A stretch of DNA of 64,000 nt from [Limnothrix rosea] IAM M-220 (GCF_001904615.1 NZ_MRBY01000020.1:846-64845); one strand, 5' to 3'; positions 25,340-35,465 are shown, counted from the first letter of the stretch. Program-made: numbers and translations. The notes: generated by a model not told the origin, from the sequence alone.

Positions 25340-28300
25340 ATGTCCGGAACCACTGCTTCTACCAATCCACAACCCCAAAATGCTCTACCCAAGCTCCTGC
25401 AAGAGGTTTTGGCTGATGTTCAGTTTCAGCTCAGTACATTTGCGACTCGCGAGGATTTTCTCGGTGTGATTCAGCAGTCTTTTGGGGAAGAGTATGACCC
25501 AACGGCTCTGGAGCAAATCAGGCAAAGCTGGCAATCTGGGACTTTCGAGCTTCCCCCTGTGGAAATCCTTCCCAGCGCAACACTCCAAGGGGCAAATGGT
25601 GCTTATGCTGCGGCAAATAATACTATCTATTTTTCTCAGGAATTTCTTGAGGCTAATCGTGAAAATGTGGGGGCGATCGCCGCAGTCTGGCTAGAAGAAA
25701 TTGGTCACTCTGTCGATGCTCAAATCAATGAAACAGATACTCTCGGAGATGAAGGGGCTATCTTTTCTCATTTAGTGCAAAATCTAGATCTGGAATCAAC
25801 ACAATTAATGAGTATTAAAGAGGAAAGTGACTTTAATACTATTCATGGGCAGATCACTGTAGAACAAAACTCCGACAGTTCTAACTTGCCTCCTATTAGT
25901 TTTAATGCTCTGGAAGTACTCGAAAAAAGAATTGATCTTACTGGCAGAACAGATGTGTATTTCTCCAATGGAATTTTTACATCTGGAACATCGTTTGAAG
26001 ATGCAAGAAAAGATATTGGATTACACTTTAGTCTAATTCATGAAGACCAATCAATCGCTATCGATGACAAATATAAATCACTGATTTTAGGTGCAGGGAA
26101 TCATAACAATTCAGTTATAGACTTTTTTAGTAAAGGTTTTTTAGACGGAACGGCTGACCTTCTATCTGGAATTATTAATGCTTTAGTAAAGTCTAGTCCC
26201 ATAGGCATTACTTTTGATGTAGTCAATAATCTTTTAAATGGTGATATAGATAGTTTTTTGAACGATATATATTTAAAATTTGATTTGACTGAAACTTTTG
26301 CTCAACATTTTGCAGATGGTGCTTGGCCTAGCCTCCATGAGAGTGAACCTATTAAAAATGATCTAGAGTCTTGGTTTAGTGATAATGATAAAAATTCAAC
26401 CATTCTTTTTGGTCACTCTCAAGGAAATTTTTTCTTAGAAGATGCTTTACAACTCATTGATTTTGTTCCAGAAAAGATTAAGATTATTGCCGCAGGTTCT
26501 CCTACGCCATATTCAAATAGTTCAAGTTATGAGCTTGAGAATGTCAAAAATAATGGTGACCCAATTACATACTTTCAAGATGGTCGTAATAAAAGTGAAC
26601 TTGTCGATCTTTTGACTACTAATATCGGTTTTCTTTCACCTGCTATTTGGGCACTTGGACTTGCCGACAACTTGGCAAGAGCTATTGTAAACTTTGAAGA
26701 AAGAAACTTTCCGAAGATATACACATTTGATGCTGGTATAGCAGCAATACTAAATAGATTGACGACAGGCTTCGATGCCCACGATCTATTAAAGACTTAT
26801 CTCAAAGTAGATCCCTATAAATCTCAAATAAATATCGCTTTTGATAACTATATTTCTGAATTACAACCTAAAGGTTTTTATTTTGAAAATGGTATTGAGA
26901 GTATTCAAGGTGGAAAAGATCATATTGGAGATAATGACAAAGATAATTGGATTAAAGGCACAAATGGAAATGATGAAAAAATTGATGGTAAAGCTGGTAA
27001 CGATGCCTTATTTGGTGAAGATGGAAATGATACTTTAATTGGAGGAGAAGGCTATGATTTCATAGATGGAGGGGAAGGCATTGAGGATAGAGCAGATTAT
27101 TCAAGTAGTGAGCAAGGCATTGAAGTTCAGTTTGGGCAATTTGAAGGCAACCACATCTACAGAGTTCAGGATGGTTTTGGCTATCAAGGATTAACCGACT
27201 CTGAAGGTGGTGATTTTAAGTATCAGGATATGGTTGGTGCTGTTGAAATCATTATTGGCTCTAATAAAAATGATGAGATGCACGGAGGCAACTATTCTGA
27301 CATTTTCTATGGTCTTGATGGGACTGATCAATTGTATGGGAATGGAGGTGATGACGAATTATATGGAGGAATGAAACTAGATATAATCCTCGGTGGTGCT
27401 GGCAGTGATTATATTGAAGGCAATGAGGGTATTGACTTTCTTTATGGCGAATCAAATAATCAAACAATTCCAGACTTTGGTGGCGATACGATCCTAGGTG
27501 GTGGTGGTGGTGATTTTATATTCGGCAACGCTGGAGATGATTTTCTGTACGGTGAATCCAATATTCAGACACTTCCCGACTTTGGTGATGACAAAATTTT
27601 TGGTGGTGAAGGACAAGATTACATTGAAGGCAATGAAGGTAACGATATACTACATGGAAACTCTGATGTAGATACCATCAGAGGTGGTTCCGGTGAGGAT
27701 GAAATTTTTGGTGGCACAGAAGGAGATTTCCTCTATGGTGAGTCAGGGGTAGACACCATCAAAGGTGGTTCTGGAGGAGATTACATTGAAGGTGGCACAG
27801 AAGGAGATTTCCTCTATGGTGAATCAGGGATAGACACCATCAAAGGTGGTTCTGGTTGGGATTACATTGAAGGTGGTTCGGAGGGAGATTTCCTCTACGG
27901 CGAATCCGGATGGGATGAAATTCGCGGTGGCGATGGTAATGACCATATCTATGGTGGCGACGGCGGAGATACGATTTATGCCCAAGCTGGAAATGATTAC
28001 GTAGAAGGTGGCACTTACGGTGACTACATCGAAGGTGGTTCTGGCAATGACAAGATTTATGGTCAGTCCGGCAATGATGAAATCCGAGGGCAATGGGGAG
28101 AGGATGAACTCTATGGTGGCACTGGAGAAGACACCATTTGGGGAGGTACTGAAGATGACTACATTGAAGGTAATGAAAATACTGATTATCTCTATGGCGA
28201 GTCCGGTGATGACGAAGTTTACGGCAATCAAGGCGCAGACTACATCGAAGGCAATGACGGTAACGATCGCCTCTTCGGTAACACTGGTGAAGATAAAATT

Positions 28301-31300
28301 TTAGGTGGCTCTGGCGACGACTACATTGAAGGCAATGAAGATAATGATGCTCTCTATGGCGAATCTGGTAATGACCTAATCCTCGGTGGCACAGGCAATG
28401 ATTACATCGAGGGTAATGACGGCGGCGATCGCCTCTTTGGTGAATCCGGTGATGACTACTTTATCGGTGGCACAGGCAACGACCTAATCAATGGCGGTGA
28501 AGACGTTGACTTAGTGGATTACCAACGTTCGACTTCCGGTGCAATCGTCAATATCGACGAAAGCCAAGCCTATGTCCACGTTCGTCCATTCCGCTACAAC
28601 CAAGAAGTTAACGAGGACAACCCCGAATCCTACTACACCGATCTAGAACCCGATTTCTTTATCTCTGCCGGTACAGCACTCGACGGTGTGGGCGGCACAG
28701 ATACCCTCCAGAACCTCGAAGACATTATCGGCACAAACTACGACGATGTTCTCATTGGCAACGATTCCGATAACCATATCCAAGCCCTAGACGGCAATGA
28801 TCTCGTTATTGGTAATGCAGGCGATGACAACCTTGATGGCGGTCAAGGAATCGATACCTTGAGCTACCGCCGTGATGCTGATGGCGTAACTGTTAATCTC
28901 GAAACAGGTACAGCAACCGACGGTTGGGGCGGACAAGACCAAATTCAAAACTTTATCCATGTTGTTGGTTCCGAACATGACGACAACCTCATTGGCGATC
29001 GCCAAGACAACATTGTCACAGGGGGTGAAGGCGATGACCGTATCGATGGCGGTTTAGGCAATGATGCCCTCTACGGCGAACGCGGTGAAGATTTCATCAT
29101 CGGCAACCGTGGGGAAGACCGGATTTTCGGCAACCAAGGGGAAGACACCATTTGGGGAGACCTCGAAGGACGCGCCGACATTGGTGAAAATGACGTGATT
29201 CGCGGTGGCGATGGCGACGACGAAATCCATGCTGGTGGCGGCGATGACATTGTCTTTGGTGACAGTGGTTACGGTGATGACCGTATTTGGGGTGATGACG
29301 GTAACGATGAACTCTATGGCGGTGTCGGTAACGATGAAATTAGCGGCGGCAATGGCAACGACTACATCGAAGGTAACGATGGTGAAGATGTCATTAATGG
29401 CGATGCTGGTGAAGATGAAATCTATGGCAACGCAGGCAATGATGAAATCTATGGCGACGACGGCAACGACGTAATTTCCGGGAATGAAGGCCAAGACTAC
29501 ATTGAGGGGAACCTTGGTGATGACACTATTTCCGGTGGTGACGACAATGACGAAATCTTCGGTAACGAAGGTCAGGATCTGATCTTCGGTGACGCTGGCG
29601 ATGACACCATTGAAGGTAACGACGCAGCCGATGAAATCTATGGTGGCACTGGCAATGACGACATTTCTGGTGGTGACGATAACGATCTCATTTTCGGTAA
29701 CGCTGGCGATGATCTAATCCATGGTGACGATGGTGACGACCGTATTGCGGGCAACGAAGATAACGACACCATCTACGGCGATCGCGGTGATGATCAGATC
29801 ACTGGTGATAGCGGCGAAGATTACATCGAAGGAAACGACGGCAATGACGTAATTTCTGGTGGTGATGATGCCGATGTCATTCAAGGTAATAACGGCGAAG
29901 ATTTCATCACGGGTGACGCTGGCAATGACGAGATTTCTGGTGGTAACGATGCCGACGAAATTTACGGCAACGACGGCGATGATGTGATTCGGGGCGATCG
30001 CGGTGAAGACTACATTGAGGGCAACCTCGGTGATGACAATATCTCCGGCGGCAACGACAATGACACCATTTTCGGTAACGAAGGTGATGACTTTATCCAC
30101 GGCGATCGCGGTGATGACAATATTTCCGGTGGTGCTGATGACGATACGATCTACGGCGACGACGGTAATGATTTGATCAATGGCGATGCTGGCAATGACC
30201 TGATTTTTGGTAATCGGGGTCAAGACTTGATCTATGGTGACGCAGGCGATGACACTATTTCTGGCAATGAATCCAACGATGAAATCTACGGTGGTGACGG
30301 CAATGACACCATTACTGGCGACGAAGGTAGAGATTACATTGAAGGCAACCTCGGTGATGACACCATCTCTGGCGGTGACGCTAACGATACTCTCTTTGGT
30401 AACGAAGGAGATGACCTCATTCGTGGCGACGCTGGTAACGATTTAATTGCTGGTAATGAAGACAATGACACCATTTACGGTGGTTTAGGTCGAGACAATA
30501 TCACTGGTGATGCTGGTAACGACTACATCGAAGGCAATGAGGATAACGACATCATTTCCGGTGGCGATGGTGATGACACTCTCTTCGGTAACGAGGGCGA
30601 AGATCTAATCACAGGGGACGCTGGTGATGACACCATTTCCGGTGGTGCTGACGATGACAAGCTCTACGGTAACGACGGTAACGATGAGATCCAAGGCGAT
30701 GCTGGCGAAGATTACATCGAAGGTAACGAAGGCGATGACACCATTTCTGGCGGTGATGATGCTGACGTTCTTTTAGGCAACGCAGGCGCAGACATTATTT
30801 CTGGCGATCGCGGCAATGATGATATCTCCGGTGGCACTGGTGATGATGCTCTCTACGGTGGTGACGATGATGACTTAGTTCACGGTGATGAAGGCGATGA
30901 CTTTATCAGTGGTGGCGACGGTCAAGATCTGCTGTTCGGTGACGAAGGTAATGACACCATTGAAGGGGATGACGGTGCTGACGAAATGTATGGCAGTGTT
31001 GGCGACGACATCCTCAATGGCGGCGATGGCGATGACTTTATCGTCGGTGAAGCTGGGGCTGATGCTCTCGATGGTGGTCGTGGTGAAGATACTGCGTCTT
31101 ACTTCAACTCTGATGCTGGCGTTGCTGTTAGCCTGTTGCAAGGAAAGGGTTGGGCTGGTCATGCCGATGGTGACACTTTAACGAACATCGAAAACCTTGA
31201 AGGATCTGAATACGATGATTTCCTTGAGGGCGATCGCCGCGACAACAAGATTTGGGGTCTAGATGGCGACGACGAAATCTACGGCGGCAAAGGCGACGAC

Positions 31301-33271
31301 ATCCTTGATGGTGGCGATGGCGATGACTGGCTTGTTGGCGAGGAAGGAGCCGATATCATTATCGGTGGCGAAGGCGAGGACACTGTTTCCTACTACAACT
31401 CTGGTTCCCGCGTGGCAATCAGCCTCAAACAAGGTAAAGGTTGGGCTGGTGATGCTCGGCGTGACACTGTCGAAACGGTCGAGAACTTAGCCGGTTCTGA
31501 ATATGACGACTATCTTGAAGGCGATCGCCTCTCCAATAAAATTTGGGGCTTAGAAGGTCGCGACACCATTAAAGGCGATGGCGGCGATGATTTCCTCTAC
31601 GGCAACGAAGGGGGCGATCGCCTCTTTGGTGGACGGGGAGATGATTACCTCGAAGGCAACGAAGGCAACGATTTGCTCAAGGGCGAAAAGGGTCACGACG
31701 AATTGCTTGGCGGCGAAGGCAACGATCAACTTTACGGCGACCAAGGTAATGATTTCCTTGATGGCAGTACTGGCAATGACTTCCTCGACGGCGGCAAAGG
31801 TCACGATGAACTGCTCGGTGGCGACGGCAATGATCAACTCTATGGTCAAAACGGTCACGATTTCCTCGATGCAGGCGACGGTGATGACTATCTCGACGGC
31901 GGCAAAGGTCACGACGAATTACTCGGCGGTGCTGGCGATGACCAACTTTACGGTCAGCAAGGAGAAGATCTCATCGATGCTGGTGCGGGTAATGACTACG
32001 TCGAGGGCGGCTCCCAAGATGACATCATTACTGGCGGCGACGGCAACGATCGCCTCTATGGTCAAAACGGTGATGACGATCTGTTCGGCGATGCTGGTGA
32101 TGATTTGCTCAAAGGTGGCCGTAACGAAGATCTTCTTGTCGGTGATGAGGGTAACGATCGCCTCTACGGTGAACATGGTCACGACATCCTCGAAGGCGGC
32201 GATGGCATTGATCTTCTCGATGGCGGCTCCCACGATGATTACCTCTACGGCGGTAACGACGGCGATCGCCTCTATGGTCAAAATGGTGAAGACTTCCTCG
32301 ATGGTGGTCGTGGCAACGATACCCTAGACGGCGGTTCCGGCGATGACCAACTTTTCGGCGAACAAGGTCTCGACATCCTTGATGGTGGTTCCGGCGACGA
32401 CCAACTCTATGGCGGTTTCGATAACGACCAACTCTTTGGCAACCTCGGTAACGATTACCTCGAAGGCGGCTCCGGCGACGACCAACTCTATGGCAACCAA
32501 GGTAACGACTCTCTCTACGGCGGTAATGGCAACGACCACCTCGATGGCGGCGCAAACAACGACTACCTAGAAGGCGGTTCCGGCAACGATGAACTCCTCG
32601 GAGGTAGCGGTAACGACTTCCTCTATGGCAACGATGGCACAGACAACCTCAAGGGAGGCAGCGGTAACGATAACCTTAAAGGCGGAGATGATGGCGATCG
32701 CCTCTACGGAGAAGAAGGCAACGACCTACTTTACGGAGAAGATGGCCATGACATCCTCAAAGGCGGCGAAGGCGATAACTACCTAGAAGGCGGCGACGGT
32801 AACGACCAGCTCATCACTGGTTCCGGCGAAGACTACCTTGTGGGCGACGCTGGCAACGATTACCTTTTCGCAGGTGACGGTGACGATTTACTGCTCGGTG
32901 GCGATGGTAATGACCTCATTGTGGGCAGCTACGGACGCGACCTCCTCACGGGCGGCGACGGTGACGACACCTTCTTCTTTGGTAACTACGCAGAGGGACT
33001 AGATGTGATTACTGACTTTGGCAATGGCAACGATCAAATTCAAATTTCCCTGCGGGGCTTCGATCAAACCCTGACCATTGGCACCCTAGACGCGGAACAT
33101 TTTGTCCTTGGCTCTAGCGCCACCACCAGTGACCACCGCTTTATTTACGAACAAACCACAGGGGCACTCTCCTTTGACATTGACGGTGTCGGCGGCATGG
33201 CTCAAACCCAGTTTGCAACGCTTGCCAACAATGCTGATCTAAGTAACAACGACATTTTCGTGATGGTTTAA
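25340..33271 (+). CDS. Giant RTX protein with lipase-like domain, type I secreted
   Basis: About 2643 aa from ATG 25340 (GGAG 9 bases upstream; a TTG at 25325 is less likely). Residues 1-150 match a module common at the start of cyanobacterial RTX proteins, with LEEIGHSVDAQIN (Glu119, His123) recalling a degenerate zinc-protease helix. Residues about 170-510 look like an alpha/beta hydrolase: nucleophile elbow GHSQG with Ser360, then NNGDPITYF and GFDAHDLL as possible Asp and His. From about 520 to 2540 run dense GGxGxDxLx-type calcium-binding nonapeptides, broken by beta spacers (DTLSYRRDADGVTVNL, DTASYFNSDAGVAVSL, DTVSYYNSGSRVAISL). The C-terminus (VITDFGNGNDQIQI ending DIFVMV) is a typical uncleaved type I secretion signal. 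No transporter genes are nearby. The 5' third is AT-rich and free of HIP1. Confidence 0.92.
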   Translation: MSGTTASTNPQPQNALPKLLQEVLADVQFQLSTFATREDFLGVIQQSFGEEYDPTALEQIRQSWQSGTFELPPVEILPSATLQGANGAYAAANNTIYFSQEFLEANRENVGAIAAVWLEEIGHSVDAQINETDTLGDEGAIFSHLVQNLDLESTQLMSIKEESDFNTIHGQITVEQNSDSSNLPPISFNALEVLEKRIDLTGRTDVYFSNGIFTSGTSFEDARKDIGLHFSLIHEDQSIAIDDKYKSLILGAGNHNNSVIDFFSKGFLDGTADLLSGIINALVKSSPIGITFDVVNNLLNGDIDSFLNDIYLKFDLTETFAQHFADGAWPSLHESEPIKNDLESWFSDNDKNSTILFGHSQGNFFLEDALQLIDFVPEKIKIIAAGSPTPYSNSSSYELENVKNNGDPITYFQDGRNKSELVDLLTTNIGFLSPAIWALGLADNLARAIVNFEERNFPKIYTFDAGIAAILNRLTTGFDAHDLLKTYLKVDPYKSQINIAFDNYISELQPKGFYFENGIESIQGGKDHIGDNDKDNWIKGTNGNDEKIDGKAGNDALFGEDGNDTLIGGEGYDFIDGGEGIEDRADYSSSEQGIEVQFGQFEGNHIYRVQDGFGYQGLTDSEGGDFKYQDMVGAVEIIIGSNKNDEMHGGNYSDIFYGLDGTDQLYGNGGDDELYGGMKLDIILGGAGSDYIEGNEGIDFLYGESNNQTIPDFGGDTILGGGGGDFIFGNAGDDFLYGESNIQTLPDFGDDKIFGGEGQDYIEGNEGNDILHGNSDVDTIRGGSGEDEIFGGTEGDFLYGESGVDTIKGGSGGDYIEGGTEGDFLYGESGIDTIKGGSGWDYIEGGSEGDFLYGESGWDEIRGGDGNDHIYGGDGGDTIYAQAGNDYVEGGTYGDYIEGGSGNDKIYGQSGNDEIRGQWGEDELYGGTGEDTIWGGTEDDYIEGNENTDYLYGESGDDEVYGNQGADYIEGNDGNDRLFGNTGEDKILGGSGDDYIEGNEDNDALYGESGNDLILGGTGNDYIEGNDGGDRLFGESGDDYFIGGTGNDLINGGEDVDLVDYQRSTSGAIVNIDESQAYVHVRPFRYNQEVNEDNPESYYTDLEPDFFISAGTALDGVGGTDTLQNLEDIIGTNYDDVLIGNDSDNHIQALDGNDLVIGNAGDDNLDGGQGIDTLSYRRDADGVTVNLETGTATDGWGGQDQIQNFIHVVGSEHDDNLIGDRQDNIVTGGEGDDRIDGGLGNDALYGERGEDFIIGNRGEDRIFGNQGEDTIWGDLEGRADIGENDVIRGGDGDDEIHAGGGDDIVFGDSGYGDDRIWGDDGNDELYGGVGNDEISGGNGNDYIEGNDGEDVINGDAGEDEIYGNAGNDEIYGDDGNDVISGNEGQDYIEGNLGDDTISGGDDNDEIFGNEGQDLIFGDAGDDTIEGNDAADEIYGGTGNDDISGGDDNDLIFGNAGDDLIHGDDGDDRIAGNEDNDTIYGDRGDDQITGDSGEDYIEGNDGNDVISGGDDADVIQGNNGEDFITGDAGNDEISGGNDADEIYGNDGDDVIRGDRGEDYIEGNLGDDNISGGNDNDTIFGNEGDDFIHGDRGDDNISGGADDDTIYGDDGNDLINGDAGNDLIFGNRGQDLIYGDAGDDTISGNESNDEIYGGDGNDTITGDEGRDYIEGNLGDDTISGGDANDTLFGNEGDDLIRGDAGNDLIAGNEDNDTIYGGLGRDNITGDAGNDYIEGNEDNDIISGGDGDDTLFGNEGEDLITGDAGDDTISGGADDDKLYGNDGNDEIQGDAGEDYIEGNEGDDTISGGDDADVLLGNAGADIISGDRGNDDISGGTGDDALYGGDDDDLVHGDEGDDFISGGDGQDLLFGDEGNDTIEGDDGADEMYGSVGDDILNGGDGDDFIVGEAGADALDGGRGEDTASYFNSDAGVAVSLLQGKGWAGHADGDTLTNIENLEGSEYDDFLEGDRRDNKIWGLDGDDEIYGGKGDDILDGGDGDDWLVGEEGADIIIGGEGEDTVSYYNSGSRVAISLKQGKGWAGDARRDTVETVENLAGSEYDDYLEGDRLSNKIWGLEGRDTIKGDGGDDFLYGNEGGDRLFGGRGDDYLEGNEGNDLLKGEKGHDELLGGEGNDQLYGDQGNDFLDGSTGNDFLDGGKGHDELLGGDGNDQLYGQNGHDFLDAGDGDDYLDGGKGHDELLGGAGDDQLYGQQGEDLIDAGAGNDYVEGGSQDDIITGGDGNDRLYGQNGDDDLFGDAGDDLLKGGRNEDLLVGDEGNDRLYGEHGHDILEGGDGIDLLDGGSHDDYLYGGNDGDRLYGQNGEDFLDGGRGNDTLDGGSGDDQLFGEQGLDILDGGSGDDQLYGGFDNDQLFGNLGNDYLEGGSGDDQLYGNQGNDSLYGGNGNDHLDGGANNDYLEGGSGNDELLGGSGNDFLYGNDGTDNLKGGSGNDNLKGGDDGDRLYGEEGNDLLYGEDGHDILKGGEGDNYLEGGDGNDQLITGSGEDYLVGDAGNDYLFAGDGDDLLLGGDGNDLIVGSYGRDLLTGGDGDDTFFFGNYAEGLDVITDFGNGNDQIQISLRGFDQTLTIGTLDAEHFVLGSSATTSDHRFIYEQTTGALSFDIDGVGGMAQTQFATLANNADLSNNDIFVMV

Positions 33272-33327
33272 ATCTTTACCACCGAGAACTTACATCACAA
33301 TGACGGTTTGATTTTTACCTAATAATG

Positions 33328-33362
33328 AGGCTTTCCACAATTAAAATGGAGAGCCTTTTTTG
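33328..33362 (+). terminator. Intrinsic terminator of the RTX gene
   Basis: AGGCTTTCCA (33328-33337) pairs with TGGAGAGCCT (33347-33356), one G-T pair, loop of nine bases, followed by six T. It lies 57 bases after the stop codon. Confidence 0.85.
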
Positions 33363-33392
33363 TAGCCTAAACTGGGGCGATCGCCAACAACA

Positions 33393-33432
33393 GAGACGTG
33401 GAGACACGGAGACACGGAGACACGGAGACATG
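33393..33432 (+). repeat. Five tandem copies of an octamer
   Basis: GAGACACG repeated three times exactly, flanked by GAGACGTG and GAGACATG. The reverse complement motif (CTCCGTGTC) recurs as a tandem pair at 62640-62671, so the two belong to one dispersed low-complexity family. Confidence 0.85.
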
Positions 33433-33618
33433 AAAAGACAATCTGACTGAAATAGTTAAACAGCTGACTTTCGTAATCAATAACAAAATCTCCCCGTCCC
33501 CACTCACCCCGTCCCCCGCTCACCCCTTCACCGCCAACTTCACACATTTATACAAAACCGAGAACCGATACCTTCATCTCCGCTAGAATGCCGAAACATC
33601 TTTTTCGGGCAACGCGCT

Positions 33619-34326
33619 ATGACCTATTCCATTCCGACAGGCAACCAATCCGCATTGCAGTGGTTTGAAATATCTGAGGCGGTCTCGAAACGATTTGATC
33701 AAGAATTTCAAAATAAAAAATCCGATCTTCCAGACGAAGTACAAGCTTTACCCATTTTTCTCGATTGGCAATCAGGAAAACTACAAAACCGCGTCACTTC
33801 ACCATTTTGGGAGTTAGTTAAACCCAAGAAAAATCAGCGCTGCTTAGATATCGGTTGTGGCATTAGTTTTTTAATTTATCCGTGGCGCGACTGGAATGCC
33901 TATTTCTATGGCCACGATATTAGTAAAATTAGCACGGAAATTATTCAGTCCCGTGCCCCACAGCTCAACTCCAAGCTCTTTAAAAATATTTCTAATAAGC
34001 CAGCCCATCGCCTCGAAGAATACGAAAAAGAGTTCTTTGATGTGGCGATCGCCACCGGATTTAGCTGTTATTACCCCATCGACTACTGGGAAGCAGTACT
34101 AGACCAAGTAAAACGAATCTTAAAACCCGGCAGCTTTTTCGTTTTTGATGTCATTAATCCCGATGCAGATATCGCCGAAGATTGGTCAATTATCGAAACC
34201 TACCTCGGTACCGAAGTCTTCCTTGAAGACCTCAGCAGTTGGCAAGCCCTCATCAAAAAATCCGGCGCAAAAATTGTGAAACAATCCGAAGGAGAACTAT
34301 TTCAGATGTTTAAAATTCGTTGGTAA
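33619..34326 (+). CDS. SAM-dependent methyltransferase
   Basis: 235 aa. Class I methyltransferase fold: motif I CLDIGCGISFLIYPW, the acidic end of strand 2 in YGHDISKI, motif IV region FFDVAIATGFSCYYP, and VKRILKPGSFFVFDVINPD as motif VI. The substrate is unknown; the Methyltransf_11/25 type acts on many small molecules. A single gene in a plus-strand run; ATG at 33619. Confidence 0.85.
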   Translation: MTYSIPTGNQSALQWFEISEAVSKRFDQEFQNKKSDLPDEVQALPIFLDWQSGKLQNRVTSPFWELVKPKKNQRCLDIGCGISFLIYPWRDWNAYFYGHDISKISTEIIQSRAPQLNSKLFKNISNKPAHRLEEYEKEFFDVAIATGFSCYYPIDYWEAVLDQVKRILKPGSFFVFDVINPDADIAEDWSIIETYLGTEVFLEDLSSWQALIKKSGAKIVKQSEGELFQMFKIRW

Positions 34327-34603
34327 GCGGCACAATGAAATCGGGAAAATCCTCAAGTACCACACGATTGCGCTGAATACCTCGATAGTTTTTTCCTATT
34401 TATCTTGGTTTGAAACGATTAGCAAAACTAACTATTTACCCTAGGCTAGTGACCTAAAGGAAATCAAAATTTATGGCAATTAGTAACTCTAGTAGATTAT
34501 TAAGTGTTAAAATCGACCTGAAAATATGACGCTCAATTCACCTAATTATCAGTAGAATTTAGTTAGCACATAACCAGCTGAGTATGTAGAGCCAAGACCA
34601 TTT

Positions 34604-35005
34604 GTGATTACCCTGACACTGTTACACCCCTTACAATCCATCCCTGTGCAAAATTGGACATTTGGAACCGAATCCGTTGTACGGGTGGGTCGCTCTACAG
34701 ATAATGATGTTGTTCTGTATAGTGCTGTTGTGTCCCGCCACCATGTAGAGCTAAGGCAGGACGGTGACCAGTGGAAAGTTGTCAATCTCGGCACTAATGG
34801 GACTTACATTGACGGCAAACGCGTTGATGAATGTGATGCAAAAGATGGCTTAATTATTCGCTTAGCCAGCTCTGGGCCAAAGATACAAATTCGGCTTGAA
34901 GGGGAAGACAATGAAAATAGCTCTGTGGGGACAACCTCTAAACGTTCTTCGAAGATGAATGCCAACGATAAGTCTAAAGATACGCTGGTTAATCAAGATA
35001 CCTAA
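34604..35005 (+). CDS. FHA-domain protein
   Basis: 133 aa, probable GTG start. A single FHA domain spans about residues 20-95: VRVGRSTDNDVVL, then VSRHHVELRQDGDQW and LGTNGTYIDGKRV, with the Arg, Ser, His and Asn residues that bind phosphothreonine. The C-terminal 35 residues are Ser/Lys/Asp rich and disordered. Probably reads marks made by Ser/Thr kinases such as the one at 20182; the link is inference. It stands alone. Confidence 0.88.
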   Translation: MITLTLLHPLQSIPVQNWTFGTESVVRVGRSTDNDVVLYSAVVSRHHVELRQDGDQWKVVNLGTNGTYIDGKRVDECDAKDGLIIRLASSGPKIQIRLEGEDNENSSVGTTSKRSSKMNANDKSKDTLVNQDT

Positions 35006-35051
35006 GAATTCATGGGCCAATTTATTTATATCTAAGCAAGGCTTTTCTATC

Positions 35052-35115
35052 AGTATTTAGTTTTTAAATATTTAGTTGTTAGATATTTAATTTTTCAAAT
35101 ATTTGGTCTTTAGCA
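35052..35115. repeat. AT-rich degenerate repeats
   Basis: TATTTAGTTTTTAAA, TATTTAGTTGTTAGA, TATTTAATTTTTCAAA and TATTTGGTCTTTAG follow each other, four diverged copies of a 15-16 base unit between two convergent genes. Possibly slippage-derived. Confidence 0.55.
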
Positions 35116-35159
35116 AAGCGACAGCCTTTTTTGTGGCTATGGCATTAAAGTCAGTGGAG

Positions 35160-35432
35160 TTAGGTTGACTGTGCGACTAAAAGCCAGCCATAACAAACTA
35201 AGGCGATCGCCGAAATGCCAACTAAGCTTTCCTTTTGGGTAACAAGCCAATTTTGAAGAACATCTGCGGTAAAGCGCAAAGAACGTCGCCGCTCTTCACC
35301 CAGTTCTGCCATTAATCTCTTAACTTCAGCATTCACTTCCTGAATTGAAATTTCATTATTCTGATAGCGCGCTTCCAAATCGTCAAGCTTACGCCAATAC
35401 TCTTGAGTTGCCTGAAAAAGGTTGGGAAACAT
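35160..35432 (-). CDS. Small tail-anchored protein
   Basis: 90 aa. A charged helical, coiled-coil-like body (residues 1-60, ATQEYWRKLDDLEARYQNN, RLMAELGEERRRSLRF) precedes a C-terminal membrane helix (about 70-88, LVGISAIALVCYGWLLVA). ATG at 35432. Minus strand, 118 bases downstream of the HLIP gene, whose terminator lies between. Family not recognised, but the compact design is typical of conserved cyanobacterial membrane proteins. Confidence 0.65.
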   Translation of the reverse strand: MFPNLFQATQEYWRKLDDLEARYQNNEISIQEVNAEVKRLMAELGEERRRSLRFTADVLQNWLVTQKESLVGISAIALVCYGWLLVAQST

Positions 35433-35465
35433 AGATTACCCTAAAAATAAACATTTAGTCTGCCA

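Larger units (their letters stand above)
33272..33618. other. Intergenic with terminator and octamer repeats
   Basis: Holds the RTX terminator (33328-33362), an octamer tandem array (33393-33432) and a C-rich stretch (about 33490-33535, CCCCGTCCCC-type) of low complexity. No gene seen. Confidence 0.6.

Noticed and set aside
26841-32786. Many long open frames on both strands inside the RTX gene (for example 31578-32327 plus, 29054-29494 minus)
   Set aside because: They are out-of-frame readings of the nonapeptide repeats; their translations are simple periodic sequences and the RTX frame explains the region.
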